A stretch of 64,000 nucleotides of DNA from Euclidia mi (GCA_944739405.2 OX123197.2:56644047-56708046), one strand, 5' to 3'. Counted from the first letter of the stretch, positions 32,307 to 42,752 are shown. Made by a program: numbers and translations. Notes: generated by a model not told the origin, from the sequence alone.

Positions 32307-33491
32307 TTAGGAATCAGTGTAGTTAATTAGTTTCAAATCTTTAATGTGCCAACTGCCAATAGATTTACCCGAAGAATCCGCTAATTCGTATACTAGTAGT
32401 GACTTTTTAGCAATAATAGTACACTTGGTAAACTTAGGAGCTAGTTTTTTGCTAAATGATTTTGTCGTAGGTTCTTTTCCACACAGTATCACCCACGTTA
32501 ACCCCAGCCGGTTTACGACGTAAGTTGTATGTGTGTGTATATAAAGTACCATTGTTTTGGTATTTACGTGCGACACAAGTATCACACGAAGATATAAACT
32601 TAATAATGTCAGCGTGCATACCAGGCCAATAATAACGCTGCGCTAAATGTTTATACGTTTCAAAAATACCTAAATGACCCGCAGCGAGTTCCGAATGGTA
32701 TTCTTTAATGGCGGTAGTTCTATCCGAGGTATGTAGGACCTCTTTCCAATCGAATACTTTATGCGATGTACATTTAGATACCATATATCTGTACAATTTA
32801 TCATTCCTGATAGAATAATTAGGGAAAGATGTAGGTGAGTTTTTACAGCCATTGTAGATTGTAGTATACCACTGATCCGAGGTTATAGTAGTCTCGTTAT
32901 CGGTGTTAGTATCAATAGCTGACACGGTAGCATTAACTTTATTAGGCAAGGAATTACTACGAGAGTAATTATTAGATAAAGAAACAGAGTTAATATAGTT
33001 TGGTAACAATTTAAATCTTTTCCAGAAGTCAATACCTAAAATTAACGAACTAGTGACTTCTGGAATTACGTACGCTTTTAAGTTATAAGTTTTATTTTCA
33101 AAAGTAGTGGGTAGGTTGATATAGCCGATCGGTGTCAGACGATGACCACCCGCCGATCGCAAAATTATAATAGGGTTGTCACACTTATTCAAAGGGAGAT
33201 TAGTTTGAGAAATAATTTTTATATGAGAATTATTGCCCAATATAGTCACGGCAGAACCTGAGTCAAGTAACCCAGTAAGGGGTAGATTCTTAATGGTTAC
33301 ATTAACATAGGGTCGAAAATCAGTATTAGGTTTTTGATCACGGATCGCAGCCACAGAATAACTGGAAAAATACACTTTTAGAGTGTTCAGCCAATTTTTC
33401 CAGTCTTCTATGTCAAAATATTTAGGTTTAGAAGATGTACAAACGGTAGGGTTTGTCATCTTATTTGACGAACTACGATCCGAGTAAATTA
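32307..33491 (-). pseudogene. pol: Gypsy pol remnant: protease and integrase ends, RT deleted
   Basis: The -1 frame after the gag slippery site runs to a stop at 32452-32454. Early on it holds a retroviral aspartic protease ('GLLDSGSAVTILG', 'SLILGIDFWKRF'). About 65 residues later it enters the integrase zinc-binding domain ('EYHSELAAGHLG', 'YYWPGMHADI', 'SCDTC', an H-H-C-C pattern), then jumps to the C-terminal part ('LRRKPAGVNVGDTVWKR'). RT, RNase H and the DDE core are absent, yet the frame stays open over both deletion joints. A one-base shift near 32465 moves the final 'SFSKKLAPKFTKC' to another frame that ends at 32307. The N-terminal Met at 33457-33459 is not needed if frameshifting is used. 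Confidence 0.85.
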
Positions 33492-34889
33492 GTTTTTTGA
33501 AAAAGATTTATTTTTACAGTTAGGACAATTTACGAACGTGACATCCCTAAGGCCACACTTAAAACATATCGGATAACGTTCACGCTTGCACGTCCCTAGC
33601 GAGTGATCAGTTGAACGACATCGCGGACAGAAAACAGAACTCTTATTAGTTATTTTTGTAGGAACAGCTGATTTAGATATCATGTTGACATTATAGTGTT
33701 GTGGGTTAGGCACAGGTGTATAGTTCGGTTCGACATTTATAGATGCGACAGAAGCGTAGTTTTTTAGTTTAGACGGTTTATAGTACTGTGAATTATTATA
33801 GTGACCGTGCGTGTCCTTTTTATTTATGTAAGCTAAATCAGGTGCTACTGTGTTAGACGTAGGGTAACTAGGTTCGTGAAATTGTGCACTTAAACACTGG
33901 AACCTCTCATAGTTTAGACATAGTGTTTTTAGAGTGTCTATAGTGTCTATAGCCGTAGTACATGAAGCTAGTACTGTAGAATAACACGGTCTAATATTAT
34001 GAAGCAATATATTTAGTTTTTCATGTTCGGTTAGTACCGTGTTCGGTGACAATCGCGCAAAAAGTTGGAACATAATTGATAAATAGATGATTATACCTTC
34101 AGTTTGCCCTTGAGTACGATTACGAATCTCGGCTAAAAGTTTATAATCATAGTCGTACGGTGTAAAATCAGCTGTGAGTTTACTAGCTAGTTTGTCCCAT
34201 GTAGAAATTGAATTTTTAACACCGCGAAACCAGTGTAACGCATTACCAGTAAAAATTTCGGACGCGTAATCGAATAATCTATTGGCAGGTAGATTTCTAA
34301 CCGTCCTAAATTCCGTCACGCGTTGTAGAAATTCGCGAACGCAGCCTGTTCCGTCGAATTTGAGTTTCGATAGTTCGCCAACCCTCAAATGCTCACAGTG
34401 GACAGTTACCGGAGTCGACGCTGCCTGTGCAGGGGTTGAATCCGTGCAAGTCATCGTGACTCCGACTTCCGCCGACGGAACATTCGAGTGTTCTATCTTA
34501 GATAGCTCTGCCGACAGCATCCGAAAGCGTTCAGTCAGGTCGGATATTTTCTTGCCGTATTTAGGTTCGGATTTGTCTAATCTGCCCAATCTGTGGTAGA
34601 CCTGGTTGTGCAAAGCCGTAGTTCGCTTCGCCAAGTTGTGGTCGTATAATTCCTTAAGGGAAGAGATTCGCGAATCTAAATCGGTAACTGACAGGCTAGC
34701 TCCCTTGAAGTCGTCTGCTATGTCTAGGCCTGACTCTATGATTTCGTCATTCGGAATCAGCTCGAGTAGTTTAGGTAGCTGCTTCCGTAAACCTAAAACA
34801 GAGGTAGCCGGCTCCTCTCCGCGAATAGCGACCTCGTAGGCCAATTCATTCTTATTAAGTAGAAAGTACTTGATAGGGTTAGTGCTCAT
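33489..34889 (-). CDS. gag: Gypsy Gag polyprotein (466 aa)
   Basis: I place the start at the ATG at 34887-34889 (MSTNPIKYFLLNKNELAYE); the frame is open further upstream but that part is leader sequence. The middle matches the retrotransposon gag fold ('ALHWFRGVKNSISTWDKLAS', 'LLAEIRNRTQGQTE'). Near the C-terminus is a CCHC zinc knuckle, 'CPRCRSTDHSLGTC'. A second knuckle-like 'CFKCGLRDVTFVNC' has Val where His is expected. Gag packages element RNA into particles. No internal breaks. The last codons form an A AAA AAC slippery heptamer directly before the TAA. Confidence 0.9.
   Translation of the reverse strand: MSTNPIKYFLLNKNELAYEVAIRGEEPATSVLGLRKQLPKLLELIPNDEIIESGLDIADDFKGASLSVTDLDSRISSLKELYDHNLAKRTTALHNQVYHRLGRLDKSEPKYGKKISDLTERFRMLSAELSKIEHSNVPSAEVGVTMTCTDSTPAQAASTPVTVHCEHLRVGELSKLKFDGTGCVREFLQRVTEFRTVRNLPANRLFDYASEIFTGNALHWFRGVKNSISTWDKLASKLTADFTPYDYDYKLLAEIRNRTQGQTEGIIIYLSIMFQLFARLSPNTVLTEHEKLNILLHNIRPCYSTVLASCTTAIDTIDTLKTLCLNYERFQCLSAQFHEPSYPTSNTVAPDLAYINKKDTHGHYNNSQYYKPSKLKNYASVASINVEPNYTPVPNPQHYNVNMISKSAVPTKITNKSSVFCPRCRSTDHSLGTCKRERYPICFKCGLRDVTFVNCPNCKNKSFSKN
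33492..33498 (-). promoter_or_regulatory. -1 ribosomal frameshift site A AAA AAC
   Basis: In gag frame the heptamer reads A AAA AAC followed at once by the gag TAA (33489-33491). Slipping back one base enters the open pol frame. A AAA AAC is a canonical retroviral slippery sequence. Confidence 0.75.
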
Positions 34890-35265
34890 GATGATATAAA
34901 ATAAGTATGATAGAAAAGAACGTAAGTATATTACAGCCCTCCGTGTGCAATAGTTCTGCTTTACAAAGAAACTACGACGATTCGGTGTAAAAATGTAGAC
35001 AATAGATAGTGACTTGCAAAAATAAAAAACGGTTATTTCAAATTGCGAACAGTTACGTAGGGAATCGGTAGTTGAAATTTGAATTAGACAATAGTAAGAT
35101 AACACATAATAGGTATACAAGAATAGAAATTAAAGATAGACAGCAATACACAGATACACACAAGTTAGATATTACGTACCGGTTCGCTGATGTCTGCACC
35201 TCCTCGTTTACAAAGACTGACCTCCTAAACAAGAACAACTGCAGTAATTGGAAGTGAGACAAATA

Positions 35266-35278
35266 GAGTTGGGCGCCA
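35266..35278 (-). other. Gypsy primer binding site
   Basis: TGGCGCCCAACTC on the minus strand, one base after the 5' LTR's terminal CA. Confidence 0.8.
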
Positions 35279-35279
35279 C

Positions 35280-36113
35280 TGAGACGGAGGATCTCAGGTA
35301 GGGTGTCGGGGTTCGAGAGAAACACTGCTAGGCTGAACAGGTTCTTTATTATGTCTCACTACCGCTTACATACAGTATGACCGAACTAGGTAAGCACTGG
35401 CCTGAGCTGGCTGGAGTGTAGACTCCGGCTGCTCTCCGACGCTCGCAGGGTAGCTGCTCGTAGGATCGCCGATGAGCTGGCCAAGGTGCGCTGCGCAGGC
35501 AGCTCTGTGGTCGACGTTCAGGCTGAGCGGGTCTCAGGCGGTGCAGCCGATGTGGGCCGAGCGGTCAGGCTCAGGCGTCCGTGGCCTGGCTGTAGGAGCT
35601 CGTAGGCAGGAACGGAGGCTTGGGTGGCAGCTGGCTAGTAGCGGCACGGCGCCAGCAGCTCGTGGCTTGTAGCCCGTAGGAAGAACGTCAGCCCGTAGGA
35701 AGAACGTCAGGTGCAGTGAGCTCGTAGGGTGAACTGGAAACAGCATAGAGAATACACAACAACCGGTCAGGAACAGGCGGTCCCTAGATCGGCTGTTATG
35801 CTTAGGAGACACAGATACTACAGACAGAACATATAGGCACACAGACAACTAGAATATGCTTACCCCCAGCGGGACAGTAGATAGGAAGTAGAATGTAGAA
35901 TAATCGCGAGGTGTAGCGGCAGCGTTCCGATGTCTAGGGAAAGTGACCATTCTACAACGCGCACCCATCTTATATAGATGTAGCCTATGACTCACAACTG
36001 CCTTTGGCTAGTGAATATGACCATATTTGGTAATATTGCGAACGATGTCTGGCTAAGCTGGCGTTAAGCGCCTGCGAGATATTATAACGCAATACGTGTA
36101 GTATTACGTTACA
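35280..36113 (-). repeat. Gypsy 5' LTR, 834 bp
   Basis: Same sequence as 31325-32158 at offset 3955 with one visible substitution. Followed by ATAC (36114-36117). Confidence 0.92.
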
Positions 36114-36168
36114 ATACGTTTGTTGACACCATTTTGAAATATCGTAGGAACAGGAATTGAACCCGCTA

Positions 36169-37461
36169 CGAGGGTCAAACTGAAAGTTCTTAGAAAATCA
36201 AAAACTGATTACATTAGCCAGTTATTAGTTTTATTATATCTTTTCAAAATATTGTCCATTGACGTCAATACACCGCTGCATGCGATGGAACCACTGGGAA
36301 AAGCACTTTGCCCACTCGTCCTTAGGGGTCTCTTCAATGGCATCGCGATACGCAGCCACCGCTTCTTCAGCATTCATAAACCGCTTTCCTTTAAGTTTTT
36401 CTTTAATTTTTGGAAATAAATAAAAATCACAAGGCGCGAGGTCGGGGCTATACGGCGGGTGACCCAGTAATTCAACGTTTGATGTCGCCAAATAGTCGAT
36501 CGTTCGCTTGGCGGTGTGCGACGAGGCGTTGTCGTGGTGAAGGAGGATCCTACTGCGAGGTCGTTTCTCTCGAACTTTTTCCAAGACAAGTGGCAAACAA
36601 TTGGTAGTGTACCATTCTGCAGAAACTGTTTTTTGATCCTCTAACACAATTGTTGCGAAATGACCTATCCTTCCAAAGAACGAGGCCACCATTTTTTTTC
36701 CCGCACTTCGATCTCTCTTCACTTTAGTTGGCAACTCCTCGAAAGGAAACACCCACTGAGCAGATTGTCTTTTGGTTTCAGGATCATAACAGTAAATCCA
36801 GCTTTCGTCACCTGTTAGTATATCGAACACAGCATTTGAGTCACCTCCGTTAAATCTTTCAATCATTTTACGGCACCAATCCACACGATGGAGTTTTTGA
36901 GCCTTAGTCAAATTATGAGGTATCCACCGGGCGCAAAGCTTCCTGACCGCTAAATGTTCGTGGAGGATTTTGTGCACTTGACTCATACCGATGCCTAAGC
37001 TTGTCCGAATCTGCTGATAGGTCACTCTTTTGTCAGTCTCTATCATACGCCGCACAACACAGATGTTATTTTCAGTCGTCGCCGTAGAAGGCCGTCCCTC
37101 ACGTACATCATCAGTGAGATTAGTGCGACCACGTTTAAACTCATTAAACCAGTTGTAAACAGTCGCACGAGATGGGGCTTCATCGTGAAAGGCCAATCGT
37201 AGTCTATCATAACTTTCTTGTTGACTTAAATGACATCGAAAGTCATAAAAAATCATTGCACGAAAATTTTCTCGTGTTAAATTCATGTTGACGTGACACA
37301 GACAATTTTCAATTTGCCGCCAAATCGTAAAACAAATGACAAATGAATGAAATATATACTCAGTAATATTGGCAAAGAGTTCTATTTTCAAATTTTAGAA
37401 TATTTTTTTTATTATATTGTTTATAAGTGGCCAGTTCTAAGAACTTTCAGTTTGACCCTCG
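36169..37461 (-). mobile_element. Complete mariner transposon, 1293 bp
   Basis: Perfect terminal inverted repeats of at least 26 bp (CGAGGGTCAAACTGAAAGTT...) flanked by TA at 36167-36168 and 37462-37463. Length and TA duplication are canonical. It encodes one intact transposase on the minus strand. Confidence 0.95.
36234..37286 (-). CDS. Mariner transposase (350 aa), apparently intact
   Basis: I place the start at ATG 37284-37286 (MNLTRENFRAMIFYDFRC), giving 350 aa, close to the usual mariner length; an upstream in-frame Met adds 35 residues of less typical sequence. The N-terminal half has paired helix-turn-helix regions ('SRATVYNWFNEFKRG', 'SQVHKILHEHLAVRK'). The catalytic triad is 'TGDESW', 'LHHDNASSH' and 'YSPDLAPCDFYLF', with 34 residues between the second and third Asp (D34D). 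It cuts and pastes the element at TA. No stop or frameshift seen, so the copy could be functional. Confidence 0.93.
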   Translation of the reverse strand: MNLTRENFRAMIFYDFRCHLSQQESYDRLRLAFHDEAPSRATVYNWFNEFKRGRTNLTDDVREGRPSTATTENNICVVRRMIETDKRVTYQQIRTSLGIGMSQVHKILHEHLAVRKLCARWIPHNLTKAQKLHRVDWCRKMIERFNGGDSNAVFDILTGDESWIYCYDPETKRQSAQWVFPFEELPTKVKRDRSAGKKMVASFFGRIGHFATIVLEDQKTVSAEWYTTNCLPLVLEKVREKRPRSRILLHHDNASSHTAKRTIDYLATSNVELLGHPPYSPDLAPCDFYLFPKIKEKLKGKRFMNAEEAVAAYRDAIEETPKDEWAKCFSQWFHRMQRCIDVNGQYFEKI

Positions 37462-37780
37462 TATTTCAGTAAGTTTTTAGAAACCATTTTAATATATCGT
37501 AACAACAGGAATCGAACCCGCTATCTCAGTAAGTTTGTTGAAAACATTTTAAAACATCGTAGCAACAGGAATCGAACCCGCTATCTCAGTAAGTTTGTTG
37601 AAAACATTTTAAAACATCGTAGCAACAGGAATCGAACCTGCTATCTCAGTAAGTTTGTTGAAAACATTTTTATAATCTCGTAGCAACAGGAGTCGAACCC
37701 GCTATTTCAGTAAGTTTGTTGAAAACATTTCAAAATATCATAGCAACAGGAGTCGAACCTGCTATTTCAGTACGTTAGTG

Positions 37781-38694
37781 TAATAAATTCCTGTCCCGCA
37801 ACTCCAACAAAATATTATTCATTATTTATCCTTAAATAATTCCCTCTTATTATATACAGTTATCGAACACGCTATTAATAATACGGCGTCTAGTTTGTTG
37901 ACGTTGCACAACAATATAGTTATAGTCACAGACATTGCTCAGGAGTCTAACCTGATTTAACTACATCTAGATGTTCCACGGAATATTTTGGTGTGCATTA
38001 TACATTAATCTCAAGACATGTTAATGTTCTACACCAGATTTTCTATAAAAATAATCTTTATAATATAAAATCCTTCTCTTTCCTTATCTAAAATTAGTTC
38101 TAACCATCGCTAGTCCGCATCGCGTATCGGACTCAAACAGCGAACCTGATACGCAAGTGCTTGTAACCCATAATATGCTTATTATCGAGAGTCGAACTCG
38201 AGATATTAAAATGTAAAGCATTTTCTGTAGCCAATAATATAACCACTGTCGAGACTCGAACTCGACATACAGTATAAATGACACGCATGAGCAGCATTTA
38301 TGTAAAGCATTTCAACATATGTAGTCAGTTATATGTTTACTTTCAAGATACAGCGATATTATAAGATGAACCACAGTGCCATGAGAATAAATAACACATG
38401 TGCAAAAGTGTGGCACTTAGGCGCAATATCGCCCCCCTCGGGCTATTACATATTGTGATAATTGCCGTGACTTAAATTATTTCGTCTTGCTAAAATGAAC
38501 ATGATCGTCTATCGATTATCGAATAACAAGTTGTGCTTAATTAGATCGATATTTTCCTACGTTGTGTTTGTATTTTTCTACGTTGTGTTTGTATTTTTCT
38601 ACGTTGTGTTTGTGTAGTAACCCTTTAGTTCTTCCTCGTTGTTCTGAAGTGAATCAGAACATTTTATGACGAGGATCCTGGTCACGGCACCAAA
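37781..38694 (-). other. 5' leader of the large LTR element
   Basis: No coding recognised. The PBS is at the right edge. Further T-arm-like palindromes lie at about 38186-38205 and 38247-38267 (TGTCGAG, 7-nt loop, CTCGACA on the minus strand). Three 21-bp repeats of TTTTTCTACGTTGTGTTTG are at 38552-38614. Confidence 0.6.
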
Positions 38695-39559
38695 TGTAAC
38701 GGAATCCTATGGACCCCAGGCTGATTAAAATTTTAGTTTTCTTACTAACTGGGTCTAAAATATCAATTTCAGCCTGGCCCCGCCAAGTTATTTGTGGCCA
38801 GGGTTCCCGCGCCCCTACGCCCGCGCAGGAACTATGGAATCCGTCCCTTCCTCTATATTCCTCTACTGACAGCATTTACCAAACGTAAACGCTTATAATT
38901 GAATGAAAGTGGTCATCAAAATACTAAAGACAGCGATACATTAGTATTGGTTTGTCATCACAAAATCACTCTCCATATATTCATGCTTCACATATTGGTA
39001 CTTGAGTACAAGGCAGCGTATCTCAGAGACGGCAGCTCCAGGGAGACGGAGAACATGATCCAGGTATATTAGTCATATAGTATTATCGGCGCCGAGTATT
39101 TCAGCGATATCCAGTGTATAGTATTGAACGTACAGTAACAGTCTCAGAACTGATGTCACAAAACGCCTCCTTGCCGCAAGTCACAACATTGAAGCCCATA
39201 CAAACATAGTCAATTAAAACGTATTAAGCCATCGCGCATAGTATGCGGGGAAGCTCTCGTTACAATCGCCGCTAGGTTAGCCGCATTAGGTCTTACTGCT
39301 ACCGCGTGACCGACAGGTGGCTCTTCTTTCGCTCTTTAAAACCTTGTCAGCTGCTATGTACTGGCCTGTACGCAGGTTTAGACAGCGATTGTGAAAGTCC
39401 TGCATTCTACCACCTGATCGCAAATACGGAGACTCCCATCATACATCGCTCGTCTTTACATCCATCATCAACAAGGTACGAACCACTACTAATGGTACAC
39501 GCGGTTATTGATAATATAACTAGGTACAATATCTCATAGAGAACTTTATATTTTAGTCA
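38695..39559 (-). repeat. 5' LTR (B) of the large element, truncated
   Basis: Matches 26723-27587 at offset 11972, with a difference at 38789 (T for A). The LTR then breaks off after TTTTAGTCA and continues as MITE sequence, losing about 787 bp of its upstream (U3) side. Confidence 0.88.
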
Positions 39560-42385
39560 AACTAGCTTTACTAAACCTAAGTTCAATAAAACGAGATCAA
39601 ATGTCGATGTTGATCTTGATTTACGTCCAACTGATTTCACCACCTACTTGATGAGTTCATTTGATCGCGTTCAGTAAAACCGAGTTTTTATGCTATTTCC
39701 TATAAAAAAACGTAAACGTCCTCTCGGAACTGTCATATAGAGCGGGTTGTTACTGTCAATTTATAAACTATGCGTCTTGGTTGCGTACCTGCATGGTATT
39801 CTTTTATTGTTAGTAAAATTATTAAATAGTAAATTTATTTAATAGGAACTTACATGTTGGAACTATACTCTATTTTATTTTCAATTGACTCCAAAATAGA
39901 CAAAACCAACAGTTTTGTCTATTTTGGAATCGAAATCTGGTAAAAAATCTTGATCATCAAGTATGTTAAAATGTTCTTCTCTCTGACGAATCAAGGAAAT
40001 CTAGGACGACGGAGAGAATAGTCTAGCTAATGCCCTTTCCATTACGAGTTTTTTAAAATATTTGATGACCAAACAAACAAAACAGACGATGCGAAATATG
40101 TACAAGAATGACAAGTTAGAACAATCTATAAATCGGTTCAAGTGGTTAAACGCCGAAAATCGGGCTTTCAGAACTTAAACTCGTTTTAACTGTGATGAAA
40201 TGATGATGAAATACAAAATGACGATTTGATCTCAGTTAAACGCTTGAACCGAGTTTAAGTTGCACTGAACGCGTTTATATGCTCTGGTTAAATCGGCCCT
40301 TAGACATTCCATTAGAATTACACAGAGTACGCGCGACTGGATGCGGCACTTGATAAAGTCATGCTTGGATAGCGTAATGACTACATTTCTATAATTATTA
40401 TAGTACTTTTTTTTTACGAGGTGGAAAATCCCTTCGGATCTCCGACTCTTGGGGGAAATAAGAGCCGGAGTATGTGGTGTTTCCACTAAAAACCACCTCG
40501 ACTTCCGCCATGTACCCGTGTGTCGGAGAGTGGGGCATCACCAAAGAAAAAAAAAGAAAACAGAAAAGAAAAACTCATTTATTCCAATATGTAGGTACAC
40601 AATGTAACAGGCAGGATGAATACATAAATTAACATAAACACTAACCTAACATAAATAGAATCGTTTTCCAACTCAGCATAATGCCATCTTGTAACACAAG
40701 ATGGCGCTGATATTCTGTTGGGACCATTAATACTGTAACGGAATCCTATGGACCCCAGGCTGATTAAAATTTTAGTTTTCTTACTAACTGGGTCTAAAAT
40801 ATCAATTTCAGCCTGGCCCCGCCAAGTAATTTGTGGCCAGGGTTCCCGCGCCCCTACGCCCGCGCAGGAACTATGGAATCCGTCCCTTCCTCTATATTCC
40901 TCTACTGACAGCATTTACCAAACGTAAACGCTTATAATTGAATGAAAGTGGTCATCAAAATACTAAAGACAGCGATACATTAGTATTGGTTTGTCATCAC
41001 AAAATCACTCTCCATATATTCATGCTTCACATATTGGTACTTGAGTACAAGGCAGCGTATCTCAGAGACGGCAGCTCCAGGGAGACGGAGAACATGATCC
41101 AGGTATATTAGTCATATAGTATTATCGGCGCCGAGTATTTCAGCGATATCCAGTGTATAGTATTGAACGTACAGTAACAGTCTCAGAACTGATGTCACAA
41201 AACGCCTCCTTGCCGCAAGTCACAACATTGAAGCCCATACAAACATAGTCAATTAAAACGTATTAAGCCATCGCGCATAGTATGCGGGGAAGCTCTCGTT
41301 ACAATCGCCGCTAGGTTAGCCGCATTAGGTCTTACTGCTACCGCGTGACCGACAGGTGGCTCTTCTTTCGCTCTTTAAAACCTTGTCAGCTGCTATGTAC
41401 TGGCCTGTACGCAGGTTTAGACAGCGATTGTGAAAGTCCTGCATTCTACCACCTGATCGCAAATACGGAGACTCCCATCATACATCGCTCGTCTTTACAT
41501 CCATCATCAACAAGGTACGAACCACTACTAATGGTACACGCGGTTATTGATAATATAACTAGGTACAATATCTCATAGAGAACTTTATATTTTAGTCAGC
41601 CTGGTATATATATATATATGGTGTGATATAGACATAGATACACAACAGAGTTATTAATGTTATACAGTTCATGCAATAAATTACAGTAAAGTGAATAACA
41701 GACACTCACCGGACTATTAGCTGCGTCACTGCCAAACTTACCCCTTGCCCTGTGCTGATCACCTTCTCTTCAAGCCGCTCGCCTTGTTCTTTGATATCAC
41801 TAAGCACTAATTATCGACCAACACCGAACCTCTTTCGCGCTAGGCCAGGTCCGATCTCTCTCGCGCCATAAGACCAACTGTCTGAAACACCACGCTAGAG
41901 CGTTCCCGTGAACTGCCCTCTTCCGCGTCCTAAGACTGACTGTCCCAGATCCGCTCGGTTCCGCGTCCCAACATTCACTCTCACATCCAACACCCCCACT
42001 ACCACGTCACGCTGTCCTGGGACCCGACTGGCCCTGCCTCCTAAGATCGACTGTCCAGTCAAACACCCCCAAGGCAACGCCCCTGACCTCTTACTACCTG
42101 ACAAGGGTTCGTTTTTTATCGTTGATCCCCTTTTTTATGATCCTCAACTATACAGCATGTGAACACTACAGTGCCAATATTTTTTCATATTTCATGGCTA
42201 TTTCTTTACTTATAAGCCTGTCACATAATTCTTATAAATTTGTCAAACTCTTGGGATTTATGAGTTTCCTAATTGCATAACGTTGGCGCCAGCGTAGCGA
42301 TAAGACAAACACATGTGGAAACAAGTATGCGACCTAAGGACTAAATATTATTATTTAATTTGGTGTAGCGAGCAACACCATTACA
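39559..42385. repeat. 2.83-kb segment (MITE, flank, LTR), copy 2
   Basis: Near-identical to 25548-28374. It begins inside the MITE, so that copy has lost its left end. It ends with the complete LTR C. Confidence 0.9.
40734..42385 (-). repeat. Solo LTR (C), 1652 bp, with ATAC duplication
   Basis: A full LTR flanked by ATAC at 40730-40733 and 42386-42389, with no internal region on either side, so it is structurally a solo LTR at the same target site as the full element. Confidence 0.85.
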
Positions 42386-42603
42386 ATACATATAAATAAA
42401 TATAATAAATATTATTATATAATTAACATACATTATTAAAAACTGTACAGGTGGTATAACCAAAATAAATATTACATACTCAACAATCGACAAGCCTCCA
42501 CCATGACCAACTGTCTATGACAAATGTGTCATGCGCATACGTCTGTACGACTATTTATAATCTGTGATCCTTGGTACGCGCGGGGTTTAATTTTTTTAAA
42601 TAG
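42386..42603. other. Right flank of the LTR locus
   Basis: AT-rich, then a mixed stretch. No gene recognised. Confidence 0.4.
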
Positions 42604-42752
42604 ACGCCAAGCCAATGTCAGTTCACCATTGTGGAAAGCACTCGTCGCCACCCTCCGACGGGTATTGGCCCGCCAGATGGTCAGGCGGGCCCCGAACAAA
42701 ACCCCCTTGGCGACGGATTAAGGTGTTCGACTCCGCCGCCGAAACGCCCAGC

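Larger units (their letters stand above)
31325..36113 (-). mobile_element. Young Gypsy (Ty3-like) retrotransposon, deleted pol
   Basis: It is 4.8 kb on the minus strand with 834-bp LTRs that differ at one position I could see (31470 versus 35425), and a 4-bp ATAC duplication. Order: 5' LTR, PBS TGGCGCCCAAC (35268-35278), gag, a -1 frameshift site, protease, remnants of integrase, polypurine tract GAGTGGGGT, 3' LTR. Reverse transcriptase, RNase H and the integrase core are missing. Near-identical LTRs mean recent insertion, so it must have been mobilised by another element's enzymes. Confidence 0.9.
36118..37780 (-). repeat. 60-bp tandem array with T-arm-like motif, split by mariner
   Basis: Units of about 60 bp (CAACAGGAATCGAACCCGCT, then CAGTAAGTTTGTTGAAAACA) recur at about 37500, 37560, 37620, 37681 and 37741. 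One unit lies left of the mariner at 36118-36166. Each unit carries AATCGAACC or AGTCGAACC. The mariner occupies 36169-37461. Confidence 0.9.
26723..39559 (-). mobile_element. Large minus-strand LTR element without its own gag-pol
   Basis: The 3' LTR is 26723-28374 and the interrupted 5' LTR is 38695-39559. The internal region on the minus strand begins with PBS TTTGGTGCCGTGACC (38680-38694) and ends with polypurine tract AGAGGGGGGAA (28375-28386 region). The PBS resembles BEL/Pao-type insect elements, though no protein confirms this. Excluding the nested Gypsy and mariner, about 4.2 kb of internal DNA has no recognisable gag or pol. It carries many TCGAACC motifs (tRNA T-arm/B-box-like) and a 60-bp tandem array. 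It is best described as a non-autonomous, LARD-like element moved by proteins of a relative. Confidence 0.75.

Noticed and set aside
34282..34839. Plus-strand frames of 105 and 77 codons opposite gag
   Set aside because: Shadows of the gag reading frame on the other strand.
37500..37760. Five-unit 60-bp array as a CRISPR array
   Set aside because: Whole units are similar, with no unique spacers between short repeats, and the context is an insect retroelement.
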